A stretch of 64,000 nucleotides of DNA, taken from NCBI RefSeq assembly GCF_000210915.2, contig NC_016620.1:496001-560000 (forward strand). Direction: 5' to 3'. The notes beneath the pieces are model-generated. The model searched no databases. It was not told the DNA's origin and worked only from the letters and a program-made list of their open reading frames with translations. The stretch's first letter is position 1. Each line of letters starts with the position of its first letter. The position numbers and the translations under genes are program-made. Of the stretch, positions 8,267 through 17,890 are shown one piece after another. Origin of the DNA: Halobacteriovorax marinus SJ (GTDB taxonomy: Bacteria; Bdellovibrionota; Bacteriovoracia; Bacteriovoracales; Bacteriovoracaceae).

Positions 8267-9145
8267 CTAGCCAGCTAGAATAGAGTTGATATGAACTTCC
8301 TTAATCTCACCTTTGATATTGAGATCTTTGATAAGTAAGTTCAGCTCTGATTTGATCTTTTCTTTTATTATCATTTTACCTTCGGTCTCTAGTGGAAACT
8401 CAGGAATTAGAGGCTGAATTGTTGTATTCAATCTATCTTTAATGAGATGACGATTATTAGAGAAATAACTCTTAATGTATTTATTTGAACTAATAAATGT
8501 TAAATCGATACTTAAAGTTTTTAAGTTCGTATCAGTTCCAATATAGACTGGCATAATTACGTGGTTAATGCTGAATCTCTTTTCGTCTAATTTGTAATAG
8601 CCCTTTCTTTTACTAACTGCTGTAGCGTTTTCTACTTGAGAAGCAGGCTCTCTCGCTCCGGCACTTGCTTTGTCAGATATCTTCTGGCTTTGAGTGTAAA
8701 TCGTTATTGATGAAAGAGTTACAGCTGTTAGTGCAAAGGTTGAACCCAAGATAAATTTAGGGCTAAGATTTAATAACCACGATTTAACTTTGATGATTAC
8801 TGGAGAAAAAATAAGGAGAGCACCAAGGAAGAGCTTCTTGTAATCTAATCTCTTGTAGTCGACTTCTTTTGCCTTAACAATAACTTCAATACTTTTACTT
8901 TGAATTTGATTTGCTGTTTTAAGAGTTTTATCTTTCGCATTTAGCGCAGAACTAAGTGCTTTCGTTCCTTGCTGATTTAATGCTTGCTTGGCCTTATTTT
9001 TAGTCTCTTCATATTTAAGACCACCATCGTTAATAGACTTCTTTATTTTACTAGGAGTGAGTTTAGATATGAGTCTGCCAAAAGCAGCCATGATCTGCTC
9101 AATTAGTGAATTTAAAAATGCTTCAATTTTTATCCAAAATTTCAA
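8267..9145 (-). CDS. FliL-like membrane protein with extended helical N-terminus
   Basis: 292 residues beginning with TTG (9145-9143), six bases after a strong GGAGG. The N-terminal 90 residues are Lys/Ala-rich helix. Two hydrophobic segments follow around residues 105-125 and 130-150. The C-terminal 100 residues (VIMPVYIGTDTNLKTLSIDL, then a region resembling iRd..n and LK.ELN..L) resemble the FliL domain, which is related to stomatin/SPFH folds. FliL sits at the flagellar stator. This copy is not in a flagellar operon and is far larger than FliL, so it could be a stator accessory or a different envelope protein. It converges with the sigma-54 activator gene. Confidence 0.5.
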   Translation of the reverse strand: MKFWIKIEAFLNSLIEQIMAAFGRLISKLTPSKIKKSINDGGLKYEETKNKAKQALNQQGTKALSSALNAKDKTLKTANQIQSKSIEVIVKAKEVDYKRLDYKKLFLGALLIFSPVIIKVKSWLLNLSPKFILGSTFALTAVTLSSITIYTQSQKISDKASAGAREPASQVENATAVSKRKGYYKLDEKRFSINHVIMPVYIGTDTNLKTLSIDLTFISSNKYIKSYFSNNRHLIKDRLNTTIQPLIPEFPLETEGKMIIKEKIKSELNLLIKDLNIKGEIKEVHINSILAG

Positions 9146-9353
9146 AGAAGCCTCCTGTTAATCTTATCGGTCAGGAATTCATAAGTTTTAGTCTTAAAGT
9201 TCGCATCTTTAACGGAGTAAAAAGGTCGGACTAGAAAGAACTTCCCATCAAAAAGAAATACTGCCCAAAGACTTATTCATTTGCTGATTGAAGTCGATGA
9301 GTCTTTTGCGTGTCTCAAACATGCATGAACATTAATCATTTTGGAATTGTAAT

Positions 9354-10007
9354 ATGAAAACGTTTGGATCAATTTTTAAATTAATCATACTTCTAAACTT
9401 CACCAGCTGTGCAGGTCTTCTGGCCAATCGAACTTATATAGACGAAATGGACAGGGAGTCAGACTCTTTTTGGGTAGCGGGGGAAGACTTTAGGCTAACC
9501 GCTGGAGATAGTGGTAGGGCCCATCGAAGCGAGAGAGAGATTTTAGAAAGAACTCCTGTGGACGGCTTAACTAAAGAAGAAATCCAAGAGAAGTCATTCC
9601 TAAGAAAGGAAATTACCCGAAAAGTTAACGCCCTCTCTGACGAAGACTACACACAATATGCAGGAGTGAGGGACTCACTAACTAGCGATTCTGAAAAAGT
9701 TTATTACTTAAATCTCCCAAGGCATGAGAGAGATGAATATATTCGCACAAAATTCTTTAGTGCCTATCAAGAAAATAGCCGATCACCTGCTAGTCAGAAC
9801 TTTGGTTATATGCGATCTAGCGTAACGACAAAGGTTGATATTGGAATGAGAAAGTCCGATATCAAGAGAATCTGGGGAAGACCTATGCAGGTTGATGTAG
9901 CCGGAGACCCTCGTTATGAAAATGAGCGATGGTCTTTCTATGACGGCAGTAAATTGCGTCAAATCTACTTCGAAAACGGTGTCGTAAGTGGTTGGATTCT
10001 CGAATAA
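9354..10007 (+). CDS. Lipoprotein with BamE/SmpA-like C-terminal domain
   Basis: 217 residues. The signal peptide ends in a lipobox (LNFTSC-AG, Cys 19), so the mature protein is lipidated. The middle is charged. The last 55 residues read GMRKSDIKRIWGRPMQVDVA, then an aromatic WSFYDG and IYFENGVVSGWIL. This is the pattern of SmpA/OmlA (BamE)-like repeats: G-M-x-k-xx-v-xxx-G-x-P, then w-x-Y, then f-x-n-G-x-v-xx-W. BamE belongs to the outer-membrane beta-barrel assembly machine, but this protein is about twice its length, so an independent role is likely. A good terminator follows at 10050-10073. Confidence 0.65.
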   Translation: MKTFGSIFKLIILLNFTSCAGLLANRTYIDEMDRESDSFWVAGEDFRLTAGDSGRAHRSEREILERTPVDGLTKEEIQEKSFLRKEITRKVNALSDEDYTQYAGVRDSLTSDSEKVYYLNLPRHERDEYIRTKFFSAYQENSRSPASQNFGYMRSSVTTKVDIGMRKSDIKRIWGRPMQVDVAGDPRYENERWSFYDGSKLRQIYFENGVVSGWILE

Positions 10008-10049
10008 GAAATGACTTAAATTCACTATGCGCGACGCGTATTAAATTAA

Positions 10050-10073
10050 AGAGGCCCAAGGTCTCTTTTTTTT
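10050..10073 (+). terminator. Rho-independent terminator after BamE-like gene
   Basis: A seven-pair stem (AGAGGCC with GGTCTCT, one G-U) around a three-base loop CAA is followed by eight T residues. It separates the lipoprotein gene from accA. Confidence 0.85.
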
Positions 10074-10182
10074 GCTCTAAACTTTCCAAATGCCACCAAT
10101 TTTCCTAAGATTGGGAACCAATTTTAATCGTTAAATACCCATGAATACGTAAGATATTCGCAAAAAAGTGGTGAGGTAAAGT

Positions 10183-11163
10183 ATGAGTGATTTACTCAAT
10201 AATTACACATTAGAATTCGAGAAGCCTGTAAGAGATCTTGAAAATCAAATTAAAGAGCTTCAAGAGGCATCCCTTAGACCTGAAATTGATATCAGCAAAG
10301 AGATAAAGGCCCTTCAAAAAAAAGTAAGTACACTAATTAAAGATATATACGCAAACCTAAGTCCATGGGAGAGAGTTCAACTTTCTAGACATCCGAATCG
10401 TCCTCATACAATTGATTATATCAATGAGATGGTAGAAGACTTTAAGGAAGTTTGTGGCGATAGACACTTTGCCAATGATCCTGCCATTATTACTGGTTTT
10501 GGAAAAATTGATGGTAAGAAAGTTGCTATTGTTGGGATTGAAAAGGGAAGAAAAACTAAAGAGAAAGTTCACCATAATTTTGGAATGCCAAGACCAGAAG
10601 GTTATAGAAAGGCATTAAGAGTTATGCAAACGGCTGGTAGATTTGGAATTCCTATTGTTACTTTTGTGGATACTCCGGGAGCATACCCAGGTATTGGTGC
10701 AGAGGAACGTGGACAAGCATGTGCTATTGCAGAAAACCTTGCAGAGATGTTCGATATTAAGGCACCTATTATCTCAGTTGTTATTGGAGAAGGTGGTTCT
10801 GGTGGTGCACTTGGAATCGCGATTGCGGATAGAGTAATGATGATGGAATACTCTATTTATTCAGTTATCTCTCCAGAGTCTTGCGCTTCAATTCTTTGGG
10901 CCGACCCAAAGAAGGCAGAAGATGCGGCTAACTCTCTTCAATTAGTACCTTCAAAAGCACTAGAGCTAAAAGTTGTAGACTCTGTGATTGAAGAACCAAT
11001 TGGTGGAGCACATAAGGATAAGAGTGCAGCTTTTGAAGTTGTTAAGAAGGCCATCTCAAAAGAACTTAAGGCCCTATCTAAAATGAGCATGGATAAAGTT
11101 CTTGAGCAAAGGTTTGAGAAGTTTAGAGAAATGGGTAATCAAACGATTACTACAATTCAATAG
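10183..11163 (+). CDS. accA: Acetyl-CoA carboxylase carboxyltransferase, alpha subunit
   Basis: 326 residues, standard length. It transfers the carboxyl group from biotin carrier to acetyl-CoA to give malonyl-CoA, the first step of fatty acid synthesis, in an alpha2beta2 complex with AccD. Visible hallmarks are the helical N-terminus, LSRHPNRPHTIDYI, DTPGAYPGIGAEERGQ, the oxyanion-hole Gly stretch GEGGSGGALGI, and SVISPESCASILW. The start has GTGAGG upstream. It leads a core run with yicC, gmk and rel; the gap to yicC is only nine bases. accD is not in this window. Confidence 0.97.
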   Translation: MSDLLNNYTLEFEKPVRDLENQIKELQEASLRPEIDISKEIKALQKKVSTLIKDIYANLSPWERVQLSRHPNRPHTIDYINEMVEDFKEVCGDRHFANDPAIITGFGKIDGKKVAIVGIEKGRKTKEKVHHNFGMPRPEGYRKALRVMQTAGRFGIPIVTFVDTPGAYPGIGAEERGQACAIAENLAEMFDIKAPIISVVIGEGGSGGALGIAIADRVMMMEYSIYSVISPESCASILWADPKKAEDAANSLQLVPSKALELKVVDSVIEEPIGGAHKDKSAAFEVVKKAISKELKALSKMSMDKVLEQRFEKFREMGNQTITTIQ

Positions 11164-11172
11164 GGAGTCTTT

Positions 11173-12045
11173 GTGGCCATACAGTCGATGACAGGATTTG
11201 GAAAAGGTGAAGCCAGTGGAAGTGACTGGGTTATTACTGCTGAAATTAAGAGTGTTAATCACCGCTTTAAAGATTTGCGCTTTAAAATGTCATCGCTCTT
11301 TGCGCCTATTGAATTAGATTTAAAAAACTCCCTTGCTAAAGTTTTTAAGCGTGGAAGTTTCGATATTTACGTTAATTATAAAAAAGCCGAGGGAAAAACT
11401 AAATTCGACGATATTGATGAAGTTAAGGTCGCTGAATTCCTCGATAAAATCTCCACTATTACAAAGTCAAAAGGTCTTGATCTCGCGATATCTCCAAGTG
11501 AGTTCTTAAGACAAGATTTCTATAAAGACCTTGATGACTCCAGTGAAGAGAGCTTTAAGCTGGCCAAGGAAGCGTTTGAATTGGCCCTTAAATCCCTAGA
11601 GCAGTCTCGTCTCAGTGAAGGGGAGAAGATGCATGCAGTGATTGAGCAACATGCAAAACAATTTAGAGAGCATTTCAGAGTGATCTGCGGTCTAGTAGAT
11701 TCATTCCAAGCAAATGTTGAAGAAAAGTTAAGAAAGAGATTTCAAGACTATTCAGATGAAATCTCAATCGATGAGCCAAGATTCTTACAAGAGGTTGTTT
11801 ACTACCTCGAGAAGATGGATGTTCATGAGGAAATCAATAGAATTAAAGCTCATTTAGAAAAGCTTGACGCTATCTTGAACGATGGGGGAGAGATTGGAAG
11901 ACAGTTAGATTTTCTTATTCAAGAGCTGAATAGGGAAACAAATACCATAGGGTCTAAATCTTCTCTAAAGGAAATCTCCGATAATGTCGTTCAGATGAAA
12001 GTACAATTAGAAAAAATTAGAGAACAAAGCTTAAATTTAGAGTAA
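11173..12045 (+). CDS. YicC/YloC family endoribonuclease
   Basis: 290 residues starting from GTG 11173, nine bases after accA. The N-terminus MAIQSMTGFGKGEA is the family signature. The C-terminus contains EINRIKAHLEKLDAIL and GRQLDFLIQELNREtNTIGSKS, the conserved YicC_N/DUF1732 pair. E. coli YicC is linked to RNA decay, and family members act as endoribonucleases. The gene next to gmk is the usual order in many bacteria. It shares only three intergenic bases with gmk. Confidence 0.92.
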   Translation: MAIQSMTGFGKGEASGSDWVITAEIKSVNHRFKDLRFKMSSLFAPIELDLKNSLAKVFKRGSFDIYVNYKKAEGKTKFDDIDEVKVAEFLDKISTITKSKGLDLAISPSEFLRQDFYKDLDDSSEESFKLAKEAFELALKSLEQSRLSEGEKMHAVIEQHAKQFREHFRVICGLVDSFQANVEEKLRKRFQDYSDEISIDEPRFLQEVVYYLEKMDVHEEINRIKAHLEKLDAILNDGGEIGRQLDFLIQELNRETNTIGSKSSLKEISDNVVQMKVQLEKIREQSLNLE

Positions 12046-12047
12046 GT

Positions 12048-12614
12048 ATGAGTATTGGTAAAATAATTGTTATTTGCGCACCCTCTGGGACTGGAAAATC
12101 AACTTTAATAAAGAAGGTTAAGGCTGAGTTTACAGAGTTGATTGAGTCTGTCTCTTATACAACGAGGCCTATCAGAGAAGGTGAGCAAAACGGTGTTGCC
12201 TATAACTTTATTGATGAAAAGACTTTTCTTGAGATGAAGGATGACAACGAGTTCCTTGAGTGGGCGAAGGTTCACTCTAACTATTATGGAACTTCTAAAT
12301 CATTTGTTGAGTCTGAGCTCGAGAAAGGTAAGAATCTGCTATTTGATTTAGATGTACAGGGCGCAGATTCATTTAAAGCCTACTTTGGAGATAAAGCACA
12401 AATTATCTTCATTGCTCCGCCTTCTATTGTTGAACTCGAGAAGAGACTTAGAGGGAGAGGTACTGATAGCACTGGTGTTATTCAAATTAGGCTTGAGAAT
12501 GCAAAAAGAGAAGTTTTACGTAAAGATGACTACGACTTTTGTGTAAAGAATGAAGAGTTGGAAGTCGCTTTCAATGATCTTAAAGATGTAATTACAAAAA
12601 TTTTAAATTCATAA
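12048..12614 (+). CDS. gmk: Guanylate kinase
   Basis: 188 residues. It phosphorylates GMP to GDP with ATP. The P-loop is APSGTGKST near residue 10. SYTTRPIREGEQNGVAYNFI (residues 36-55) supplies the GMP-binding Ser, Arg and Tyr. GTSKSFVESEL and DVQGADSFK match the family. Length is slightly shorter than E. coli Gmk (207), which is common. It lies between yicC and the rel/spoT gene, so GTP/GDP supply and ppGpp metabolism are co-transcribed. rpoZ, often found here, is missing. Confidence 0.96.
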   Translation: MSIGKIIVICAPSGTGKSTLIKKVKAEFTELIESVSYTTRPIREGEQNGVAYNFIDEKTFLEMKDDNEFLEWAKVHSNYYGTSKSFVESELEKGKNLLFDLDVQGADSFKAYFGDKAQIIFIAPPSIVELEKRLRGRGTDSTGVIQIRLENAKREVLRKDDYDFCVKNEELEVAFNDLKDVITKILNS

Positions 12615-12627
12615 GGTAAAGAATTAA

Positions 12628-14817
12628 ATGTTTCACCGATTAGACTTCTCACACGAGCGCGATTTAAATATTGATGAACTAGTTAAGAGAATGGAAGCTT
12701 ACTATCCAGATGCAGACTTTGCACTTCTTAGAAAGGCCTATCTCTTTGCAGAAAAATCGCATAAAGGACAAATGAGAAGTTCGGGGGAAGAATATATCAT
12801 TCACCCTCTCAACGTTGCAGGAACACTCGTAAAGTTAAGAATGGATATGGACAGTGTTATTGCTGGACTACTCCATGATGTTGTCGAGGATTGTGATGTA
12901 ACACCTGAAGAAATTGAAAAGGAGTTTTCTCCTGAGATTGCTCAGATTGTTGTTGGGCTAACTAAAATTTCGAAAATTAAATTTAAAACGAAAGAAGAAT
13001 CTCAAGCAGAAAACTTCAGAAAGATGGTTGTGGCCATGGCCAAAGACCTACGTGTTATTATCGTAAAGCTTTCTGATCGAATGCATAATATGAGAACTCT
13101 TCAATACGTCTCTGATGAGAAGCAAAAGAAGATAGCGACAGAGACGTTAGAGATCTATGTTCCTCTTGCGAGTAGACTCGGTATTAACTCGGTAAAAGGA
13201 GAGTTAGAGGATCTTTGTCTAAGGTTTATGAAGCCTGAAATTTACTATCGCTTGGCTGAAAAAGTTGCGATGAAGAAATCTGAGCGTGATGTTTACATTA
13301 GAGAAACAATTGATGTTATCAAAGAAAAGCTCCTTGAGTACTCTGTAAAGAGTGATGTTAAAGGAAGATCTAAACACTTCTATTCAATTTATAAGAAAAT
13401 GAATGCAAGAGGAGTTGACTTCGAGCAGATCCAAGATGTTTTAGCATTTAGACTGATCGTAAGTAATATTACTGAGTGTTATAAGGCCCTTGGTATTATT
13501 CACTCTTCTTTTACGCCAATTCCAGGAAGATTTAAGGACTATATTGCGATTCCTAAGGTGAATAACTACCAATCACTTCACACGACAGTTATTGGTCCAA
13601 AGGCCGAGAGAATTGAAATTCAGATTCGTACTCAGGAAATGGATGAGATTGCTGAAAGAGGGATCGCTGCACACTGGAAGTATAAAGAAGGCAAGAATGG
13701 TTTCGCCAAGAAACTTGATTGGGTCCAAGAGCTTCTTGAGTTCAATAAGAGTGTCGATAATAATGACGACTTCATGGATGTGGTAAAGAACGATCTCGAT
13801 GTTGGTGGAGTATTCGTATTTACGCCAGATGGAGATGTGAGAGAGCTGCGCTATGGTGCGACTCCATTAGACTTTGCCTACGCTGTTCATACAGAGATTG
13901 GACATAAATGCGTTGGTGCAAAAGTAAATAGTAGAATGGTTCCTCTTCGCTATACTCTTAAGTCAGGTGATACTGTTGAAATTCTAACAAGTAAGTCTCA
14001 GACTCCAAATAAAGACTGGATAAATATCGTAAAGTCATCAAAGGCCAAGCAAAAAATTAAGCAATGGCTTTTAAAAGTTGAGAGAGAAAAGAATAAAGAA
14101 GTTGGTAGAGAAATTTTAGAAAAAGCATTTAGAGTTGTTGGTACTTCAATGAAAAATGCTTTTAAACTAAATGAACTACCTAAGGTTTTAAAATCTCTTA
14201 GTGTTTCTAATGAGGATGACCTTCTTATAAATGTTGGTTCTGGAAAATTCACTGCAAAGCAAGTTGTTGAAGAATTTCCATCACTAAAACAAAATGAAGA
14301 TGAAAATGCAATTAACGAACTTAATGAAATAGATAGCTTCTCTAAGAAACTATCTAAATCAGCACGTCGAAAATCTAATAAAGATAATGCCGTAATCGTT
14401 GATGGAATGAATGACGTTATGGTGAGAATGGCACGTTGTTGTAACCCAATTCCAGGTGATCCTATTACAGGCTACATTACTCGTGGACGTGGAATCACTG
14501 TACACACTACGAGGTGTAATCGAGTGGACTCTGCTGAGGTTGGTAGAGGAGTAAGTGTAGAGTGGAACTCTGACTTCTCATTTAAGCACCCTGTGAATAT
14601 TAGAGTTATAACTCACGATAAGCCAGGTATTCTCTCGCAGATATCTAAGAATATTAACAATTTAGGAGTTAATATTAGATCTGCTTTGGCAAAGTCCCTT
14701 CCGGATAGAAAGGGGAGCTTTATCTTTGAGATCGAGGTAAATGACTTTTCAGAACTCTTAAAGACTATTAGCTCAGTTGAGGCCATTGAAGAAGTTATCT
14801 CAGTAAATAGAGTGTAA
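12628..14817 (+). CDS. Bifunctional (p)ppGpp synthetase/hydrolase Rel/SpoT
   Basis: 729 residues, full-length long RSH enzyme controlling the stringent response. The hydrolase HD domain has HPLNVAGTL and LLHDVVEDCD (around residues 61-93). The synthetase domain has GRSKHFYSIYKK and PGRFKDYIAIPK. The RFKD (RxKD) motif marks bifunctional Rel/SpoT rather than E. coli RelA (ExDD). Next come a TGS domain (VFVFTPDGDVREL), a conserved-Cys segment MARCCNPIPGDP, and a C-terminal ACT domain (VITHDKPGILSQISK). It makes ppGpp under starvation and degrades it otherwise. It follows gmk by 13 bases. As the only RSH here it is best called rel or spoT. Confidence 0.95.
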   Translation: MFHRLDFSHERDLNIDELVKRMEAYYPDADFALLRKAYLFAEKSHKGQMRSSGEEYIIHPLNVAGTLVKLRMDMDSVIAGLLHDVVEDCDVTPEEIEKEFSPEIAQIVVGLTKISKIKFKTKEESQAENFRKMVVAMAKDLRVIIVKLSDRMHNMRTLQYVSDEKQKKIATETLEIYVPLASRLGINSVKGELEDLCLRFMKPEIYYRLAEKVAMKKSERDVYIRETIDVIKEKLLEYSVKSDVKGRSKHFYSIYKKMNARGVDFEQIQDVLAFRLIVSNITECYKALGIIHSSFTPIPGRFKDYIAIPKVNNYQSLHTTVIGPKAERIEIQIRTQEMDEIAERGIAAHWKYKEGKNGFAKKLDWVQELLEFNKSVDNNDDFMDVVKNDLDVGGVFVFTPDGDVRELRYGATPLDFAYAVHTEIGHKCVGAKVNSRMVPLRYTLKSGDTVEILTSKSQTPNKDWINIVKSSKAKQKIKQWLLKVEREKNKEVGREILEKAFRVVGTSMKNAFKLNELPKVLKSLSVSNEDDLLINVGSGKFTAKQVVEEFPSLKQNEDENAINELNEIDSFSKKLSKSARRKSNKDNAVIVDGMNDVMVRMARCCNPIPGDPITGYITRGRGITVHTTRCNRVDSAEVGRGVSVEWNSDFSFKHPVNIRVITHDKPGILSQISKNINNLGVNIRSALAKSLPDRKGSFIFEIEVNDFSELLKTISSVEAIEEVISVNRV

Positions 14818-14872
14818 GCGTCGAAGATATTGCCCTATTCTTAGTGGTCCTACGGTTTGGTAATATTTTTCT

Positions 14873-15127
14873 ATGAAAAGTGATGAAGAGAAGTCTCTAC
14901 TTACATTGTCTAAAAATAAGCTCCCTAGAAAATTTGAAGTCCTACAGGCCGAAATTCTTCTTTTTAAATCCAAAGAGGAACTTGTGAGTGAATCCGCTCC
15001 ATTTGATCGACTCTCATTTGAAAATGATAAGATAGTTCGCAATTCTCCAAAACTTAAGAAAAGATCTCATTTGCGTTTAGTTGTACATGAGGAAAACTTG
15101 CCTGATAACGTTTTAAAGTTTCAGTAA
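14873..15127 (+). CDS. Small charged protein, unknown function
   Basis: 84 residues, Lys/Glu/Ser-rich, with no signal peptide or hydrophobic segment. It lies 55 bases after rel and has no strong ribosome binding site, which lowers confidence. An opposite-strand ORF overlaps it but looks less protein-like. It does not resemble the RNA polymerase omega subunit that often lies near this gene cluster. The call rests mainly on the open frame and plausible composition. Confidence 0.45.
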   Translation: MKSDEEKSLLTLSKNKLPRKFEVLQAEILLFKSKEELVSESAPFDRLSFENDKIVRNSPKLKKRSHLRLVVHEENLPDNVLKFQ

Positions 15128-15261
15128 TTGATCTCAATCGTCGGTCAAAGCATCTTCTTTTAATAACTTACCATTTTGTTTAGTAAAATCTTCCCTCTAA
15201 TAATAGAGCCCAGTTCAAGTCATAATATTAAATGAATATTCTATAGTTCAAAGTAGGTTAT

Positions 15262-17883
15262 ATGGGTAATTTTAAGGATAAATTAATCCAGAAAGGTTTT
15301 GAGTTAGTAAGAAGGGATCTCGAGAAAAGACGAGAGCGTGCAACTCAAAATATTCATGAGAAATATTTAAATAAGAGTGAGTTAAATGACACTTTAGATA
15401 GCTTAATTTCAGATATTGATGCTGGTATATCAAAGAGGGATAAGCTCACTTTTCAAATCAAAGAGTTATCAAATAATTTATTAGCTAAGGAAAGAAGAGT
15501 TGAAGCTTCTTTTGACGAATATATTGTTTTAAATAAGGAATTAGAAGACCAAAGAGTTCAAAGAAATAGCCTTGAATTTAAAATTAAAAAATTAAGCGAA
15601 AAAGAATTAAGCTTAAATAATGAAGCAAGAGAATATAAAGAAAATATTGAAAATCTTAACTCTGAAGTTATCGAATATTCGAAAAGAGTAGAAGAGCTAG
15701 AGAGTGAAATTAAAAATATTAGTAATGACCTTACTCTTAAAGAGGGGAGTTTCGAAAAGTTAAGTAATGAAGCTCAACAATTAAGTGAAGAGTACGCAAC
15801 AAAGACAGAACTCTTAGACTCAAAGAGAGGACTTTTAAATGAAGTTCTACAAAAAATAGAATTATCTAATACTAGGAAAGAAGATCTCTCTCTTAAAATA
15901 TCTAATATAAATAATGAGATTTCGGCTCTTAGAAAAGATCTTGATTTAAATCAAGATGAGCTAAGCCGAACATTAGAGGAGATAAGTCACTATCAAGCAA
16001 CCTTTAGTAACTGTGAGCTAGACCTATCAAAATTAGAAGTTGAAAAGAGCAAGTTATTATCAAAAATATCTGATCTTAAGCAATCTCAGGTTAGAATCGA
16101 TGCTCTTGTAAATGAGTCATTAAATAAGAAGCGAGATGTTGAGAAGGAAGTTCTCATTCTAGATTCAAAAAAGAATGACTTAGATGAAAAGTTACTTAGG
16201 TCAAAGAAGCAATACGATAAGTTAAAAGTTAAAGAAGGGCTTGAGGAAGAGCTTCTATCTGAGAAGGCCCACGGAGTTGAGGAGCTAGAGAGAGAGTTGA
16301 AAAATTCTCAGAGCTCTGTAAATGCTCTCGAAAAGCGAATAGAGTCCTTAAGTAGAGATATTAATGAATCCAAGAAAAGTAAGAGAGCTCTAAAAGAAGA
16401 TATCTCTTATATGGAAAGAAATTTAATAAATTTGAAAAAGGAAATAGAGGTTTTAGAGATTGAGACTTCTAGTGAAAACAAAGGCCTTAAGAGAGCAGAA
16501 GATGAGAAGTTCTATTATCTCGAAAAGTTAGAGAAAGAAACCCTATATAAAGAATGCTTAGATGAGCAGGTTACTAATGTACGCAGAAAAATTGATCAAG
16601 CTAAGGAAGAAATTCTAGAGTTAAGGGATGATCTTAAATCTCAAGAAGAGATTCTAAATAATAAAAAAATAGAGAGAAAGAACTTACTAAATGAACTAGA
16701 AGAGCAACTACAGATCAGTTGTGGTCTTAAGAATGTTATCTCAGCTCTTGATTCTAGAATTGAGCAAAAAGAAGTCGTACTAAAAAGAAGCTTGAAAGAG
16801 TTAAATGAAGTAAAGACCTCTGTTGAAGAATTGCATAGAGAGGTTGATGCTAGGGAAGACTCCATATTAGAACTAGACGTTAAAATTAATAAGAATAAAA
16901 ATATTAGATTAAACTTCCAAGAGAATATTGATGATCTTTACTTCCAAGTTGAAGGAAAAGAGTTAGAGATACGTGAAAGAAAGGTACAGCTTTCACATGA
17001 GGAAGCGAAAACTTCAGAGGTTGAAAGTAAGAGAGATCAAGCTAGAGATCTATTGGCAAGAAGAAGAGATTCTCATGAAAGAGTCTCAAAGAATTTATCT
17101 TTAACAAGAGAAGAGAATCAAAGGCTGGCTAAAGAAGTTAGAGAACTTGATCTTGAAACATATTCACTCTATGAAAAGTTAAAGAGTGAAAGGCTCTATT
17201 TACGTTCTTTAAAAGAAAGAGAAAGTGTTGAGATGATGAAAGTTGAAAAGCTCAGTATTAGAAAAAGAGCAGTCATGAAAAAGGTCGCTCAAACTTCTAA
17301 AGAGATTAATGAGACTCATGAAGAATTAGATAAGTATAAAGCGAATTACTCTCATGAGGATAATTTACTAGAGGAATTGGAAGAGAAGTACGCCAATCTT
17401 CAAATGAGCCTAGTTCACTTAAGAAAGAATAGAGAAGATATAGAAAAAGAAATCGCAAGCTGTAAGCTTAAGAAAAACGATATGCTCTCAAAGATAGAAG
17501 AATTAGAGAAGCGATCTGATAGTCGCAGTAGTGATCAAACCCGAGAGGGGGAAGAAGAACTTCTCAGCTTAAGACAAGAGGTTGCAAGCCTTTCTGAGAG
17601 CTATGCGACGAAGAGAATTATCTTTAATGAAGAAGTCTCTAAGAGAAACTCTCTTGATAATCAGCTTAAAATGTTACGTGCGAAGAGGGATAAGTTAAGC
17701 TTAGATATGATTGAGATAGATAATAAACTAGATCAAAAAACAAGTGAGAATGAGAGCAAACGAGAAGAACTCTTAAATCTCTCTGAAGAAATTTATCAAG
17801 TTAAAGAAAATATTCAATTTAAAAATGAATCTACCAAAAAAGGTAAGAGATTAGTTATTAAGAGACCGACTCGCGAGGTTTAA
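15262..17883 (+). CDS. Very long coiled-coil protein
   Basis: 873 residues made almost wholly of Glu/Lys/Leu/Ser/Asn heptad repeats from about residue 40 to 860. It has no signal peptide, membrane helix or ATPase head. The first 40 residues (basic, FELVRRDLEKRRERAT) and the last 12 (KGKRLVIKRPTREV) are basic. Predicted shape is a rod of parallel coiled coil over 100 nm long if fully extended. It resembles SMC-like or scaffold coiled coils only in composition. A cytoskeletal or scaffold role is possible, for example in cell shape. The start ATG 15262 follows AGTAGG. No partner gene is evident; the neighbour downstream is convergent. Confidence 0.8.
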   Translation: MGNFKDKLIQKGFELVRRDLEKRRERATQNIHEKYLNKSELNDTLDSLISDIDAGISKRDKLTFQIKELSNNLLAKERRVEASFDEYIVLNKELEDQRVQRNSLEFKIKKLSEKELSLNNEAREYKENIENLNSEVIEYSKRVEELESEIKNISNDLTLKEGSFEKLSNEAQQLSEEYATKTELLDSKRGLLNEVLQKIELSNTRKEDLSLKISNINNEISALRKDLDLNQDELSRTLEEISHYQATFSNCELDLSKLEVEKSKLLSKISDLKQSQVRIDALVNESLNKKRDVEKEVLILDSKKNDLDEKLLRSKKQYDKLKVKEGLEEELLSEKAHGVEELERELKNSQSSVNALEKRIESLSRDINESKKSKRALKEDISYMERNLINLKKEIEVLEIETSSENKGLKRAEDEKFYYLEKLEKETLYKECLDEQVTNVRRKIDQAKEEILELRDDLKSQEEILNNKKIERKNLLNELEEQLQISCGLKNVISALDSRIEQKEVVLKRSLKELNEVKTSVEELHREVDAREDSILELDVKINKNKNIRLNFQENIDDLYFQVEGKELEIRERKVQLSHEEAKTSEVESKRDQARDLLARRRDSHERVSKNLSLTREENQRLAKEVRELDLETYSLYEKLKSERLYLRSLKERESVEMMKVEKLSIRKRAVMKKVAQTSKEINETHEELDKYKANYSHEDNLLEELEEKYANLQMSLVHLRKNREDIEKEIASCKLKKNDMLSKIEELEKRSDSRSSDQTREGEEELLSLRQEVASLSESYATKRIIFNEEVSKRNSLDNQLKMLRAKRDKLSLDMIEIDNKLDQKTSENESKREELLNLSEEIYQVKENIQFKNESTKKGKRLVIKRPTREV

Positions 17884-17890
17884 ATTATGG

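Noticed and set aside
14873-15127. Small gene after rel as the RNA polymerase omega subunit
   Set aside because: It lacks the conserved start of RpoZ and has no similar pattern.
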